In this document: piece after piece, positions 1-11,153 of the stretch
How the letters are laid out: every line of letters starts with the position of its first letter
Position numbering within the stretch: position 1 is the first letter of the stretch
DNA from: Dipteronia dyeriana
Lineage: Eukaryota > Streptophyta > Magnoliopsida > Sapindales > Sapindaceae
Direction: 5' to 3'
Length of the DNA stretch: 64,000 bases
NCBI GenBank assembly: GCA_032871835.1
Contig: CM065300.1
Coordinates: forward strand, 115,007,088-115,071,087
Notes under the pieces: model-generated
What the model was told of the DNA's origin: nothing
What the model saw: only the letters and a program-made list of their open reading frames with translations
The model's database searches: none
Translations under genes and position numbers: made by a program

Positions 1-690
1 AATGCAAAATGAAAAACATAAAATTCGTTATGTCTATTCCTTAACAACCAAACTAATGAATCTACTCAGGAGCAAAGAGATGAGTATCAATAGTGGAAGT
101 CTTTAGATGAGATTGTTAAATATACGTAACATTATGGCCACCATCTCCGACGTGTTGCAACAGCAACATGAAGGAATGGAGATTGCTGTTGATAAAATGA
201 TGTCTCTAGAGGAGATGTTTGCTATGAGGTCTAGGATGACTAAGAGAGAGGCAGTTAATGCTTTTATGAATCTTAGGATGAAACCTGGATAGGGTGTAAA
301 AGATCACATGATGAAAGTCATAGCACATCTCAACATTGCTGAACTGAATGGTGCTGAGATAGATAGTGAGACCAAAATTGACATGATTGTCAACTCACTG
401 TCTGGTTCCTTTGATCTGTTTAAGTTGGACTACACCTTAAACAATAAGGAATACACCTTGCAAGGCATACTCCAAGATGTTCAAAGCACCAAGAAAATCC
501 TTGTAAAAGGCAAGGGTCAAAAGATTCATATGCTTTGTAAGTTGCTACTGTTAAAGACCTGTAAGAAGGTCAAGAGACAATAGAAGAAAAAGCAACTTGG
601 GCCTTCTTAGAAGGAGACCAAGAAAGTAACCAAGATCAAAGAGAAGTGTTTCCTTTATAGTGAAAAGGGTCAAAGGAATAGACTGAATAA
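1..690 (+). pseudogene. Copia A1 gag, broken
   Basis: Remnant of the capsid polyprotein, which would package element RNA in cytoplasmic particles. The two longest open pieces are 107-292 and 308-583, separated by a TAG at 290. They carry the UBN2-type copia gag core: a block with TMTKREAV-like residues, then DHxMKVIAHLNxAELNGAEID and SFDxFKLDYTLNN. The homologous gag of A4 is at 38696-39404. A lysine-rich tail follows, and the zinc-knuckle region near 640-670 has lost its pattern. The N-terminus before position 1 is not in the window. Confidence 0.85.
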
Positions 691-2522
691 GAATAAATTC
701 AACTTGCAATTAGGTAATAGAGCGTTGGTGTCTACTAGTATAGTGGGAGATATAAGAATCAATTTAGATTCTTATAGCCATTTAGTTTTAATAAACTTTT
801 ATTATGTACCACAATTCAAGAGGAATTTAATTTCGGTCTCTTGTCTAAACAAATTTGGTTATTCGTTTACTTTTAATAAAACCTTCATTATTAGTAAGAA
901 TGACAAAATTATTTGCAAAGTTACATTGGAAAATGGTTTATTCTATTTGTATGGAAATATCTCTCACTTGTTAGACACGGAATCAAAGAAACCTAATCAT
1001 AAAAGAGTAAAAATATCAAAAGATGAAACCTACCTATGGAATTTACGTCTAGGTCATATTAACCTTAATAGGATTAAAAGATTGGTATGTGACGTACCTT
1101 TAAGTGACTTAAAGGTTGATGATCTACCAACTTGTGAATCTTGTTTGGAAGGTAAAATGACCAAAAGGTCGTTTACGACCAAAAGCGCAAGAGCCATTGA
1201 ATGTTTAGGATTGATACACACTGATGTGTGTGGACCTATGAGCATTCAAGCTAGAGGTGGATATGAGTACTTCATCACTTTCACGGTTGATTACTCAAGA
1301 TTTGGTTATGTGTATCTCATGAGACATTAGTCGGATTTTTTTGATATGTTCAAAACATTTAAAGCTGAAGCTGAAAATCAGCTTGAGAAACACATAAAAA
1401 TCTTGAGTTCTGATCGTGGTGGAGAATATCTATCTGGTGAGTTTTAGCAATATCTTATTGATAATGGGATAATTTCTCAGTTTTCTGCACCAGGCACACC
1501 TCAACAAAATGGGTGGCAGAAAGGAGAAATATAACTCTTTTGGACATGGTTAGGTCTATGTTGAGTTATTCAATGCTCCCTAATTCTTTTTAGGGATATG
1601 CTTTACAAACCGCAATGTACATTCTAAATGATGTACCATCTAAGTCGGTTCCTAAAACACCACATGAGTTATGAACCGGGCGAAAGTCTAGTTTACAACA
1701 CTTAAGGATATTTGGATGTCCTGCGCACGTGTTAAAAGGAAAGACAGAAAAGATAGAGTCCCGTTCAGAAACATGCATATTTGTAGGGTATCCAAAAGTA
1801 ACAAAAGGATATTATTTTTATAGTCCTTCAGATTTTAAAGTATTTGTTTCGACAAATGCTAAATTTTTGGAAAAGGACTATATGAATAATTTTGTGCCTA
1901 AAAGTAGAATTGTCCTGAATGAGCTTTTAGGAGATACAATTCCATAAAAGGTTTCGCAACCAAGCCGAATTGTAAGTTCCGTACCAATACAAGATCAATA
2001 ATCTACCATACCTTGTCGTAGTGGGAGGGTTGTTAGACAACCCGAGAGATACATCAGTCTAGGAGAATCTGTATAGAATCTTCCGGACGACGATGACCTC
2101 TATACGTACAAGGAAGCAATGAAAGATGTTGATTGTTGCCATTGGCAAAAGGCAATGCAATCCGAAATTGAATCTATGTTCAAAAATAAAGTCTGGTCTC
2201 TTGTAGATTTCCCTAAAGGGATAAAACCCATTGAGTGCAAGTGGGTATACAAGAGGAAAAGAGGAATGGGTGGAAAGGTGGAAGCCTTTAAGCTAGATTG
2301 GTAGCTAAAGGTTATACATAGAAGGAAGGTAACTACTACGAACAAAACTTCTCTCCTGTGGCAATACTTAAATCCATTAGGATACTCTTATCCATTGCGG
2401 CATCTCTAGACCTAGAGATTTGGCAAATGGAAGTCAAGACAACTTTCCTTAATAGAAGTCTTGACGAAAGCATCTATATGATGAAACCAGAAGGATTCAT
2501 TGAAAATGGCCAAGAGGAAAGG
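691..2522 (+). pseudogene. Copia A1 protease-integrase-RT, broken
   Basis: Remnant of the pol polyprotein. The open piece 704-1330 covers the protease tail and the GAG-pre-integrase domain with an HINLNRIK...CESC zinc-binding pattern, then the first integrase aspartate in HTDVCGPM. The next catalytic block, SSDRGGEY, is near 1410, after a TAG at 1328. Near 1510 a G run is one base short compared with A3 (20100), so the block with the catalytic Glu is out of frame. RT begins near 2119 (KWVYKRKRG at about 2240). In the first RT aspartate motif the Asp is Glu (QMEVK at about 2425). Coding stops at the junction near 2523, before the YVDD box. Confidence 0.88.
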
Positions 2523-4303
2523 GTATGATCTTAACGTTAATTTTTCAATACTGACTATTGAAACATGGCTTCTGGACAAGTCAAAATATTCAAGTTCAAA
2601 GTGTGTACTGACTATTAAAACATGGCTTATGGACAAGTCAAAATATGGTCACTTGGAGAGCTATAGGCGGTCTATGAGCTCTTGGCGATTACTGGTATTC
2701 TTCACGAGGATACACTTTCTCCAATAAGGTTGTCTAGGGTATGAATGAGTAACATCAACTTATTCTATCTTTATTTAAGAGTTCGGTTTTAGTTCTTTAG
2801 TGGAATGAACTAAAATTAAATAGATCAGACCTAAGTAAATCATTTGTTGATTGTGTTTGGGTTGTGTCTATTGGAGCTTAAATTTAGATAGCCCGCCAAG
2901 ATCCACAATCCACACGAACTTGCATGGATCACTTGATATATTCTACCGGACCAATTTAGGTGTCCATCTAGAATTGTATTAAGGCATGTGAACTTGTTTC
3001 TTTTTGTAATAATGGGTCTAGTTCACATGTGGACATTTTTATTAAGGTCCAATGCATTTAATAAAATATGAAAAATAATATATGGCCTATATACATATGT
3101 TGGGCGGCAAGGCTATTAAGAATAGCTTAAATTATATTATTTTTATTTTATTATTTAATTAAATGGAAATTAATTAATTTTTTGATTAATTAATTATTTA
3201 ATTAAAAGTCAAAAAAAATTCCAAATAGGAGTTGGTCTCCTAAAATTATACTACTAGTGGTAGTATAATTAATATTAAAGACTATATTTGATAAGTAGAT
3301 AAATAAAAGGAATTATTTATCTAATCAAATTAGGAAGTCATTAATATGGTTACAAATACACTATTAAGTACGATTAGAAGTCTTGGTGTAGGATAGAATT
3401 CATTTAGAAAAGGATTCATAACCACCAAGTAAATCTACCTAAGGAAAGGATTCTTAACTACCAAGTAAATCCTTCTTAGGAAAGGATTTGTGATCCTAAT
3501 ATATATCCAATGAAATTTCGACCAGCCCATATATATATATATATATGATAGAATTCCTTTTAGGTAAGGATTCTTAACTACCAAATAAATCCACCTAAGG
3601 AAAGGATTCTTGCCAACCAAGTAAATCCTTCTTCGGAGAGGATTTATGATCCTATATATATACGTATGTTAATTTCGGCCAACCTAAGTTATTCTATGAG
3701 AAGAATTTCGGCCATGCTAAGCAATTTTCAGGAAGAGAATTTAGCCTAGCAAGAGAGAATTTTGAGAGAGAAAAATTTATTTTTTACTCTGGATAAAATT
3801 CGACCAACTCATAGAGATAGTGTGAATTCGGCCAAGAAGAGAAAAAGGGGAACGTTTTTGTTTTCGATAGTACACTAGTATACATTGCATCAAAAGGGTT
3901 TTGTGTACAACATTGAATCAAGGTTCACTCGAGTTTCAATTAAATTGATTGATAATTCAAAATTGATCGGACGTTCTTGGTTTTTCTCTTGGAGGATTAT
4001 TGTGACTAACAAAGAAGAAGATTTTGTTTGTTTCCATCATTAGGTATACAATTTAAAGAAAGGGAGCCCACACTCCTAGGTGATTCGCGTTCATGATTGG
4101 ATTGGAAGATCTTGCGGATTCAATTCGACCCTAGTTCAATCGTCACGAAAAAAAAAAAAAAGGTACGATACTTTTTATATACATCAATTAATCTAGGGTT
4201 AAGGTTCTTGTTATTAAAAGGGAAATTTTTTATTTATACGTAAACCCTAATTTTCATTTTTTTCTCACGCTTCTGTTGCGTTTTGAACCTTTTTTTCCCT
4301 ACA
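2523..4303 (+). repeat. 3' part of a family A LTR
   Basis: Aligns with bases from about 680 to the end of the complete A LTR at 34942-37348. Shared landmarks are TTGAAACATGG near 2565, GGTCTATGAGCTCTTGG near 2670, the run of AAGGATTC-AAGTAAATCC repeats, TTCGGCCA motifs, and the terminal CCCTACA at 4303. Its start follows directly on A1 RT coding sequence, so it marks the deletion junction. A run of 14 or so A residues near 4147 is private to this copy. Confidence 0.88.
3405..3665 (+). repeat. Clustered U3-like motif repeats of LTR A
   Basis: Imperfect copies, about 40 bases apart, of a unit that reads roughly AAGGATTCTTAACTACC followed by AAGTAAATCC and T/A-CCTAAGG. They are interspersed with TATATATA tracts and TTCGGCCAGCCC-like words. 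The same cluster is present in every A LTR with this region (15540-15690, 17505-17810, 20935-21015, 36455-36700, 43985-44230), with different copy number in each. Position just before the TATA-like tracts suggests duplicated promoter or enhancer modules. That role is inference. Confidence 0.6.
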
Positions 4304-4740
4304 GAAACTACCATCTACTTCTCACAAGAAGGGGTGGATTCCACTATTGTGTACAAACCTTCCCAACCATAAGCCAAGCTGTAATCCCAACATACATAGT
4401 GTTTTGATCAGGAATTGCATCCGACCTCACCCATGGTATATCAAAGACCACGATCTAACTTGAAGGAGTCGATAAGACACTCAGGATTAAGATCACCCAC
4501 ATATAGCCATAATTAGTTGATATATATGAATCTCATCGGTACACGGATCTTGGTGAGAGATTCATATAGATCATGGCCCAGTCCTATATGATCATATCAT
4601 ACAAGGTGCCTCTATTCCAATATCTCATATGAATGATTCAGGATAGAATCACAGTACATTACAGAATGGACCTCAGCTATAGATTAACTGCAAATAAAGT
4701 ACCCAGCTTTATTAACTATCTATGGACTCTTTAGATTGCA
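4304..4740 (-). repeat. Inverted fragment of a family C LTR
   Basis: Reverse complement of sequence seen on the + strand at 45855-46020 (shared words: GTACACAATAGTGGAATCCAC, CCATGGGTGAGGTC, TTAGATCGT) and at 8690-8830 (GGTACTTTATTT, GTCCATTCTGTAATGTAC, CATTCATATG). It therefore spans the part of LTR C that is interrupted by element D elsewhere in the window, and gives the uninterrupted order. It is flanked by LTR A (left) and element B (right), so it is a residual island between insertions. Confidence 0.75.
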
Positions 4741-4744
4741 TTAC

Positions 4745-5115
4745 TGGGGTTTATTACTTCATTGTGTTTAGCTCGTGGGAGTAAGAGTAAAGAATGTGAT
4801 GTGTTAGTTCAACCCTTCAAAAAATATTGTGATAAGCGTGTGTCTTACATGTCCTATAAGAATAAGGGTATAACTTGTGATACTTTTTGACTATTTAGTA
4901 GTTCACAAGTTGATAGTCATGTGAATAACACAAGTATTCTTTCGGATTGGGCTATATGATTGAAGGAGATGGTTGATGAACTCGGTGCAATAGTTGTTCA
5001 ACAAGATGCTAGGATTAAAGAGTTGAAGGAGTACATTGCTTAAAGCTCAAGACAACCACGCAAGCATTATATTAGACCGACTACTCACACGACTTTCTTT
5101 GATGGAACAAGTGAC
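4745..5115 (+). pseudogene. B1 ORF2 C-terminal fragment, broken
   Basis: Homologous to the C-terminal half of the - strand ORF at 27662-28720. Shared protein words include DKRVSYMSY, KG-TCDTF, FSSxQVD and a heptad-rich KELKEYI-type segment that looks like a coiled coil. At least three in-frame stops (for example after CDTF and in the DWAI segment) make it non-functional. The position between pol and the 3' LTR is where Sireviruses carry an extra, envelope-like frame. Function unknown. Confidence 0.7.
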
Positions 5116-5579
5116 TAGTCTTTGATCTTTGAGGTACATTTCTTAACCTTTTGGCATCATTTCATGTCAAAAGGGGGGAAGAAGAGTATATGCTAGTTGC
5201 TTAGTTTCTTTTTATGTTGTTTTGTGAACTTTTGAACTTAATGGCTTGTAATAATTAGTTTTAAGATTTGGTTAAGATTTTTTTGTGAATTGACATGTAT
5301 TGAGGGGGAGATACATGTATTTGTGGACTTTAATTGTATATTCTTATCCATATTATATGTTTCCATTTGTTGTTTTCTCAAGTATATGCATTGTGCTTTA
5401 AGATGATATGTAGGTTGCTTCAAGAGAAGATCAAGATGAAGTTCAAGAGTTGATGAAGATTAGTTCTAGGAATCTTACTCATTATAATGTGAGGGAGAGA
5501 TTTTGTGACCTATCTTCATTTTTATATTTGTAGTAAATGTATAGGTGTTTTGACATGGGATTTTGCCAAAAGGGGAGAT
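5116..5579 (+). promoter_or_regulatory. 3' untranslated part of B1 with three polypurine tracts
   Basis: Non-coding. Three purine tracts are visible: AAAAGGGGGGAAGAAG near 5169, GAGGGGGAGA near 5302, and CCAAAAGGGGAGAT ending at 5579, directly before the LTR start TGTTAGG. The last is in the normal place for plus-strand DNA priming. Extra upstream copies of the tract are a described trait of Sireviruses. B3 has the same three on the other strand (27189-27610). Confidence 0.7.
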
Positions 5580-6289
5580 TGTTAGGTTTTAGATTATGTT
5601 GGCATTATTTCCATATCAAAATGATGTTTACTTGTAATGATTTAGTTGTTTAGGTTCATGATGATTCAAGCTTCAAAGAAGGAATATCAACTAGTCAAAG
5701 CAAGTATAAAGTCTTCAATGAGAAATGATGCTATATGGTTCTACAAAGGTATATTAAGATCTTATCTTTCTCTTACAAGGCTTAGGCACACAAACATCCC
5801 TGCATCGTTGTGCACCATTAATAACACATTCACACACTTAAAGTTGAATGCACATGCATTGGTATAAAAATAATATGTTTTGGAAAATGCATGATTAGAG
5901 ACTATGTCTATGTAGTTTGCATTCTAGTGTGAAATATGTTTGTATGTGTAAATGTTTGTAAAACATGAATATTGAACTTGATTTTAGTCTTAAATCAATC
6001 TTGATTGAGTTCCAAACACTTTGGTTACTCATACTTTCAATTTCAAGTTCTAAGTCAAAAGATATGATACTTTCCAGTCATGTTGCGTACATTGTATTTG
6101 TATTCATATGTCAAGTCGAATTCTTATTTGTTGGGTTGAGTATCTTATATTTCTATATTTGTGAGAGAGTTACGGTTCATAATCCAGAAATAGATTTGAA
6201 TTCTGAATTCAGAGGCCGAAGAACGGTCGAAGAACACGAAGGGAGCGCGCTAGGAAAAGAAGTGCAACCAGGCACTCTTTTCCAAGATG

Positions 6290-6358
6290 GCGCGTGGCCA
6301 TCTCGGGCCAGAATGCTTGCTGCCCTGAGATGCCCTACTTGCCATCTCAGGCAGCAAG
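6290..6358 (+). other. GC-rich double hairpin upstream of LTR B promoter
   Basis: Two adjacent inverted repeats in an otherwise AT-rich LTR. The first is AAGATGGC-gcgt-GGCCATCT-like (6292-6303), the second CTTGCTGCC...GGCAGCAAG with inner TGAGATG...CATCTCA (6316-6357). The equivalent sequence recurs in all five B LTR copies (11154-11229, 25007-25074, 26339-26417, 33179-33259). It sits about 55-125 bases upstream of the TATA box. Role unknown. Confidence 0.65.
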
Positions 6359-6413
6359 TGTGCTTGGTGCCTTCTTTCCCTTTGGTCATTTCACTCTTAT
6401 TCTTTCCCTCTCC

Positions 6414-6423
6414 TTTATATATC
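6414..6423 (+). promoter_or_regulatory. TATA box of LTR B
   Basis: TTTATATATC preceded by CTCC and followed by a pyrimidine-rich stretch. In the other B LTRs the same place reads TTTATAAA within CTCCTTTATAAACTC (for example 11089-11096 on the - strand). The position, about 830 bases into the LTR, would put transcription start near 6445. Confidence 0.6.
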
Positions 6424-8059
6424 TCTTCCCTCTCACTTTTCATTTTAAGAAGAGATTCAAAATTTGAGTGCAGAAGTTTCTCTCAAATTTTTCTCACCTT
6501 CCAAACACCATAACTTCTTTATTTGAACTTTGATTTAAGTGATTCAAAGTTGAGAGTTTTTGTCTATTCATCCTCCATCTTTTCTCTGAAGGTTTGAGTT
6601 AATTTTACAGCTTTTTTTTTGAGTCAATCCTTACAAAAACTAGACTACACCAAATCTACTAAGGTATTGATTTTCTCTCAAAGTTTTCTTTTAAAACTTG
6701 GTCAATCACCTTGGGTTTTCTTCTTCAATATATATATATATACATATGTGTGTGTGTGTGTGTACGTGTGTGTCTAGTGATTGTTTTGATTTAAGTTTTG
6801 AACTCATTTAAAGATAGATTGAGTTTCAATTGAAATATCACATCTTGAGTTAGGTTTTTATTTGCCTATGTTTTCACATGTTTGGGATTGTATTGTGCTA
6901 GCTTTGAATCTAGGACTACTTGATGATCTTTGATTAATTGATATTATGAAATATAGCTCCTCGCATGTATTAGGCTCGCTTTGGCCGATCTCTCTATATA
7001 ATACATTTTGTGTTGTTCTTTGAGCTATTCAAGTGCTTGATTGCTTTTATGAATATATTATGCTCTAGAACATGTTTTGTAAATGTGATTAAAACTTGAT
7101 CATGTATTAGTTTAACATATCTTATGATTCAAGTTTTAGATATATGCATATATCCAGGTTGTAATTAATGTTGAACATCTTTTACATGATCTAGATGTAT
7201 TAATCATGCGTAATTGACTAGACCACGTTTGTTATGTGTATTCATACAGATGTCTAGTATTATCCATTGAATTTGTTGATCATCATATTCTATGTTGCGT
7301 GCTTGTTTGCGTTTTGCATTTATGGTCACTTAGATGCATTGTGGGAAGGAAGTCTTGACATTAGGTGTGAGGCCTATGATTTGTTGAGCAAGTGGAAGTC
7401 TCGACAAGAGGTAGGAGACCTCGGATTGTTAACCAAGGAATTCTTAGCAAAAGTCGGGAGGACTCGGATAGCTAAGAAAATGGAAGTTTTGACAAGAGGT
7501 GGGAGACCTCGAAATATTGAGCAAAGAAGTCTTGACAAGAGGTGTGAGGCCTTAGAATGTTGAGCAAGGAGGTGACATATTCATTGAGTAGGATATTAGG
7601 GTAGTTTATAGGTGAAGGGGTCACTTGAGAGATTGTACTTGTCTTATCTACTAGTGGATTATGTTTGCAGGTGGTTGCTAACCCGTGGATGTTTCCTCGG
7701 AGGTTTACAACGTAAAAACCTTGTGTCAATTTTTTCTATCCCTTTCTCTTTTATATTTGTATACGTTATTGGAATCTTGTGGATAGAATATTTATGTAAA
7801 TTGACTTCCTTACTATAATATCAATTGTGTATGTGTTATGGATGTTTGTTTGTATCACACTTTAGATGATTTATATATTGATTTGTCTTTAATTGATATA
7901 TATATACATATATATATATATTGTGATACAAGCAATCTAGAGGGATAAACTTTTGTTTGTTTCAGTGGAGTAGAAAAATGTGTCTCCTATTCTGCCCCCC
8001 CCCCCCCCCCCCATCCTCTAGGTTAGCCTTGAGCATTTAAACGTGTTTGTATTGTCAAG

Positions 8060-8519
8060 TATGGAAGTAGGAACTTCTGGCCACATTTTTTGTTCAGGAA
8101 TGGGATGGATCATATCTTTATATGTCTACAAGTAGACACTCTATGTCAGATTTTGATGGACAAAGTTAGTCATCTTGTCTTTCAGTGTTGCTCTACCACA
8201 AAAGTGGATTATTACAGCCATAACATGACTACAAGGAATCCCACTAACCTTCCAGCTACCACATTGACAAGTATATTCTCTCATTTTCACAGCATATCCC
8301 TCAATTGGACCCAGAAACTCGTATACCATGTCCCCAGCTGCTATCATTGTCAACAACCAATCGTCCTTACTGTTCTTCAACATTTTTACATTAACCATTG
8401 GTGGTAAAACTAAATTCCATGCCCCACACTCCTTCTTTCTCTCCTGAAACTTCTTCATGACTATCCTTCTAATAAACTCAAACAAATCCATGTATGATGA
8501 AACTCTATGCGTACCTAGC
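8060..8519 (-). pseudogene. MULE transposase, C-terminal fragment
   Basis: MULE/MuDR-type transposase remnant. On the - strand it reads a block with LFEFIRRIVMKKFQERK, then the SWIM zinc finger YTCQCGSWKVSGIPCSH (pattern CxC-n-CxH; DNA or protein binding), then after two in-frame stops the typical tail with YKDMIHPIPEQKMWP. Coding remains in frame up to about 8519, exactly where an LTR begins, so the upstream part was separated by that insertion. The catalytic DDE domain is absent. An N-terminal MULE fragment in the same orientation lies at 59266-61025 and may be the other half. Confidence 0.82.
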
Positions 8520-8835
8520 TATTAGAGTTTTTGCCCTAAAGCTTGTAATTTATAAATGTGATTTGAACATAAATAAAAGAAGTAGTATATCCATTCATTT
8601 TGTGTCATACTTTATATTAACATGTGCACTTAACATCTAAGATTGCCGGATATAATTTTGAACTGAGTATATGAGTATCATATACAGATGGATTTTGTTT
8701 GAAACGAGCAATCTAAAGAGTTCGTAGATAGCAAATAAAACTGGGTACTTTATTTATGGTTGATCTATAGTTGTGGTCCATTCTGTAATGTACGGTGATC
8801 TTATCATGGATCATTCATATGGTGATATAAGAAAG
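8520..8835 (+). repeat. Family C LTR, 5' part
   Basis: Begins TATTAGAGTTTTTGCCC, a degraded form of a copia LTR start (TGTTAGAG), immediately next to in-frame MULE coding sequence. Its later part matches, inverted, 4560-4733. The LTR is cut near 8835 by element D and resumes at about 45850, with roughly 150 bases lost at the break when compared with the inverted copy. Confidence 0.72.
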
Positions 8836-9434
8836 GAGGCTAGAGGAGACACAAGATTTTTATGTAGTAAAACCCCAAGGCGGGGAAACATCCACGGTTG
8901 CCGAAACCGGTAAGAGAAAGAATATCCACTAGATTGTCAAAAGAATACACACTCAATCTCACTTGATCTCTCTTATGCTTAATTAGCATTCATCCTTTCT
9001 ATGGGTGTTGCTAGGGTTTATTTATACATGTATAAAACCCTAATTCTTGGTGTACAAGTAAGGAAAGTTCCCATAATTAAATAAAACTCAAACATATTGG
9101 AGTCGTGTTATCTTTCTTCCTCGCTTTGTGTTGATTGTCTTCTGATTGCATTAGATCTCTTACTTAACCTGGACTTTGATATCTACAAGGAAATTTACTT
9201 CCTCATCAAGTCTACTTGCAAACACCTTATTTAAGTAGGATTCGTTCTCTACGTGCTTTGTCCATGTGTCACTCAACCTATATCTGTTGAACCCGACCAG
9301 ACCCGCTTTTCCCTGATCTATAATCTTACCCGATCATAGCATTTACCCTGACCATCTCGACTACCCCGATTGAGTCTTCCAGCCAGATCATTTTTTTCGT
9401 CTTGGTCGGGAGATTTGACGAGAGCTCTTTATTT
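8836..9434 (-). repeat. Element D 3' LTR, distal part
   Basis: Similar to 45150-45780 (shared: CCCAAGGCGGGGAAACATCC, GATTGCATTAGATCTCTTAC, and a run of CCCGACC/TCGACTACCCCGAT words). Split from its other end (12004-12074) by a solo LTR of family B. The segment holds no gene. The repeated C-rich CCGACCA/CCCGATC words give it a distinctive pyrimidine-rich strand. The exact outer boundary near 8836 is uncertain. Confidence 0.68.
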
Positions 9435-9869
9435 TGAAAATACAATCACGGTTAAATGCTCAAGGCTAACCTAGAGGGGGGGTGAATATGTTAGACACCT
9501 TTTTCGACTCCCTTAGAAACTAATAAAATTTTGTCCCTCTAGATTGCTTGTATCACAATATATATATTAATTAAATACAATTAATCAATATATAAACACA
9601 AGTAATTATAACATATACACAATCAATATTATAAAAAGGAAGTCAACATACATAGAAAGTTCTATCCACAATACAAATATTAGAGAGATAGGGATAGAGA
9701 AAAGTTGACACAAGATATAACATGGTAAACCTCCGAAGAGGAAATATCAACGGGCTAGCAGCCACCTGCAAACAAAATCCACTAGTAGATAAGACAAGTA
9801 TAATCTCTCAAGTGACCTCTTCACCTAGAAACTACCCTCAAATCTTACTCTAGAAGTTGCCGCCCTATG

Positions 9870-10190
9870 CTCAACAATCCGAGGCTTCACACCTCTTGTC
9901 AAGACTTCCTTGCTCACCTAATCCAGATCTTCACAACCCAAGGCAAGACTTCTTGCTCAACTATTAGAGTCTTCCCGACTCTAGTCAAGACTTTCTTGCT
10001 CACCTATCCGAGTTCTCCCAACTCTAGGCAAGACTTCTTGCTCGACTATCCAAGGCTTCACACCTCTAGCCAAGACTTCCTTACTCGACAATCCGAGGCT
10101 TCACACCTCTTGCCAAGACTTCTTGCTCAACACCATAGGTCTCACACCTATTGTCAAGACTTCCTTCTCACAAGGCATCTAGGTGATCAT
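9870..10190 (-). repeat. About 42-base tandem repeats in LTR B
   Basis: Seven or so imperfect units of CTTCACACCTCT followed by tGcCAAGACTTC and CTTGCTCAAC. Because the unit is close to a multiple of three, the + strand reads as a repetitive open frame (HTSCQDFL-type units, 9867-10232), which also occurs at 23702-24067 in B3. On the other strand B1 has it at 7340-7570. I regard the frame as a by-product of the repeat, in the transcribed leader or U5 part of the LTR. Confidence 0.65.
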
Positions 10191-11153
10191 GAATGCAAAA
10201 CGCAAACAAGCACGCAACATAAAATGCTATGATCAACACATCCTATGGAAAATACTAGACATGAGCATGAATGCACAAATCACATATAGTCTAGTTAATC
10301 ATGCATGAGTAGTCAATCTAGATTATGTAAGATATGATCAACATTAATCATAAACTAGATTCATGCATATATCTAAACTTGAATCACAAGATATGATCAA
10401 CAAATCACAAGATCAAGTTTAAATCACAAAAACCTAAAACATGCTAAAATCATATGACAAAGTCAAATAGATCTAAGCATAAGTTCTAGAGCATATTCCT
10501 AATCATAGATTCAACAACAAAAGAACATAAACACATGTATTATGTGAAAATTTCTGCCAAGAGAGCCTAATACATGTGAAGAACTATTTATCTCAAAATC
10601 AATCAATCAAAGATCAAAAAATAGTCCTAGAATCAAAGCTAGCACAATACAATCCCAAACATGTGATAACATAGGCAAAATCAAAACCTAACTCAACATG
10701 TATGATTTCAATTGAAATTCAGTCTAGCTTTGAAAGTGTTCAAAACACAAATCAAAACACTCATAATATACAAATATATGTAGAAGATGAAAACCCAAGG
10801 CAATTGATCAAGTTTTAAAAGAAAACTTAGATAGAAAATCAATACCTTAGTTGATCTAGGTGCAGTCCCGTTTTTGTATGATTAGACACCAAACACAGCA
10901 GCAAAATTAACTCAAACCTTCAGAGAAAAGATGGAGGATGAATAGATGAACACTCTTAACTGTGAATCACTCAAATCGGAGTTCAAATGAAGAAGTTATG
11001 GTGTTTGGAAGGTGAGAAAATTTAGAGAGAAAATTTCTGCACACTTGATTTGAATTTCTTCTTGGAATGAAATGTGAGAGGGAAAGAGTTTATAAAGGAG
11101 TAGGAAACTTGGACAAGTGAAATGACCAGGAGGTGCAAAGAGAAGCCAAGCAA

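Larger units (their letters stand above)
1..4303 (+). mobile_element. Copia retrotransposon A1, decayed and internally deleted
   Basis: Ty1/copia element whose left end lies outside the window. It reads gag, protease, integrase and the first third of reverse transcriptase, then jumps at about 2523 into the middle of its own 3' LTR. The rest of RT, RNase H, the polypurine tract and about the first 680 bases of the LTR are missing. The LTR ends CCCTACA at 4303. The order gag-PR-IN-RT is what marks copia rather than gypsy. Comparison with copy A4 (34942-44898) defines the break. Many stops and frameshifts show it is dead. Confidence 0.9.
4741..8057 (+). mobile_element. 3' end of Sirevirus-like copia B1
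   Basis: Reads, on the + strand, the tail of a second reading frame (ORF2), a 3' untranslated part with polypurine tracts, and one LTR (5580-8057). The same order is seen on the - strand in the complete copy B3 (23250-34025). Everything upstream of ORF2 is missing. The right end abuts a MULE transposase fragment, and I could not find a target-site duplication. Confidence 0.8.
5580..8057 (+). repeat. Family B LTR, + orientation
   Basis: Starts TGTTAGGTTTTAG just after the polypurine tract and ends near GTATTGTCA at 8057, where other copies end GTATTTTCA. Length is about 2.48 kb, like the other full B LTRs (2569 and 2593). It contains a GC-rich double hairpin, a TATA box, an array of about 42-base repeats (7340-7570) and, near the end, an expanded run of 18 C (7995-8012) where other copies have about six to eight. 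Confidence 0.88.

Noticed and set aside
9867..10232. CRISPR-like spacing of 42-base repeats
   Set aside because: Units are imperfect with no unique spacers, and the array lies within a plant LTR.
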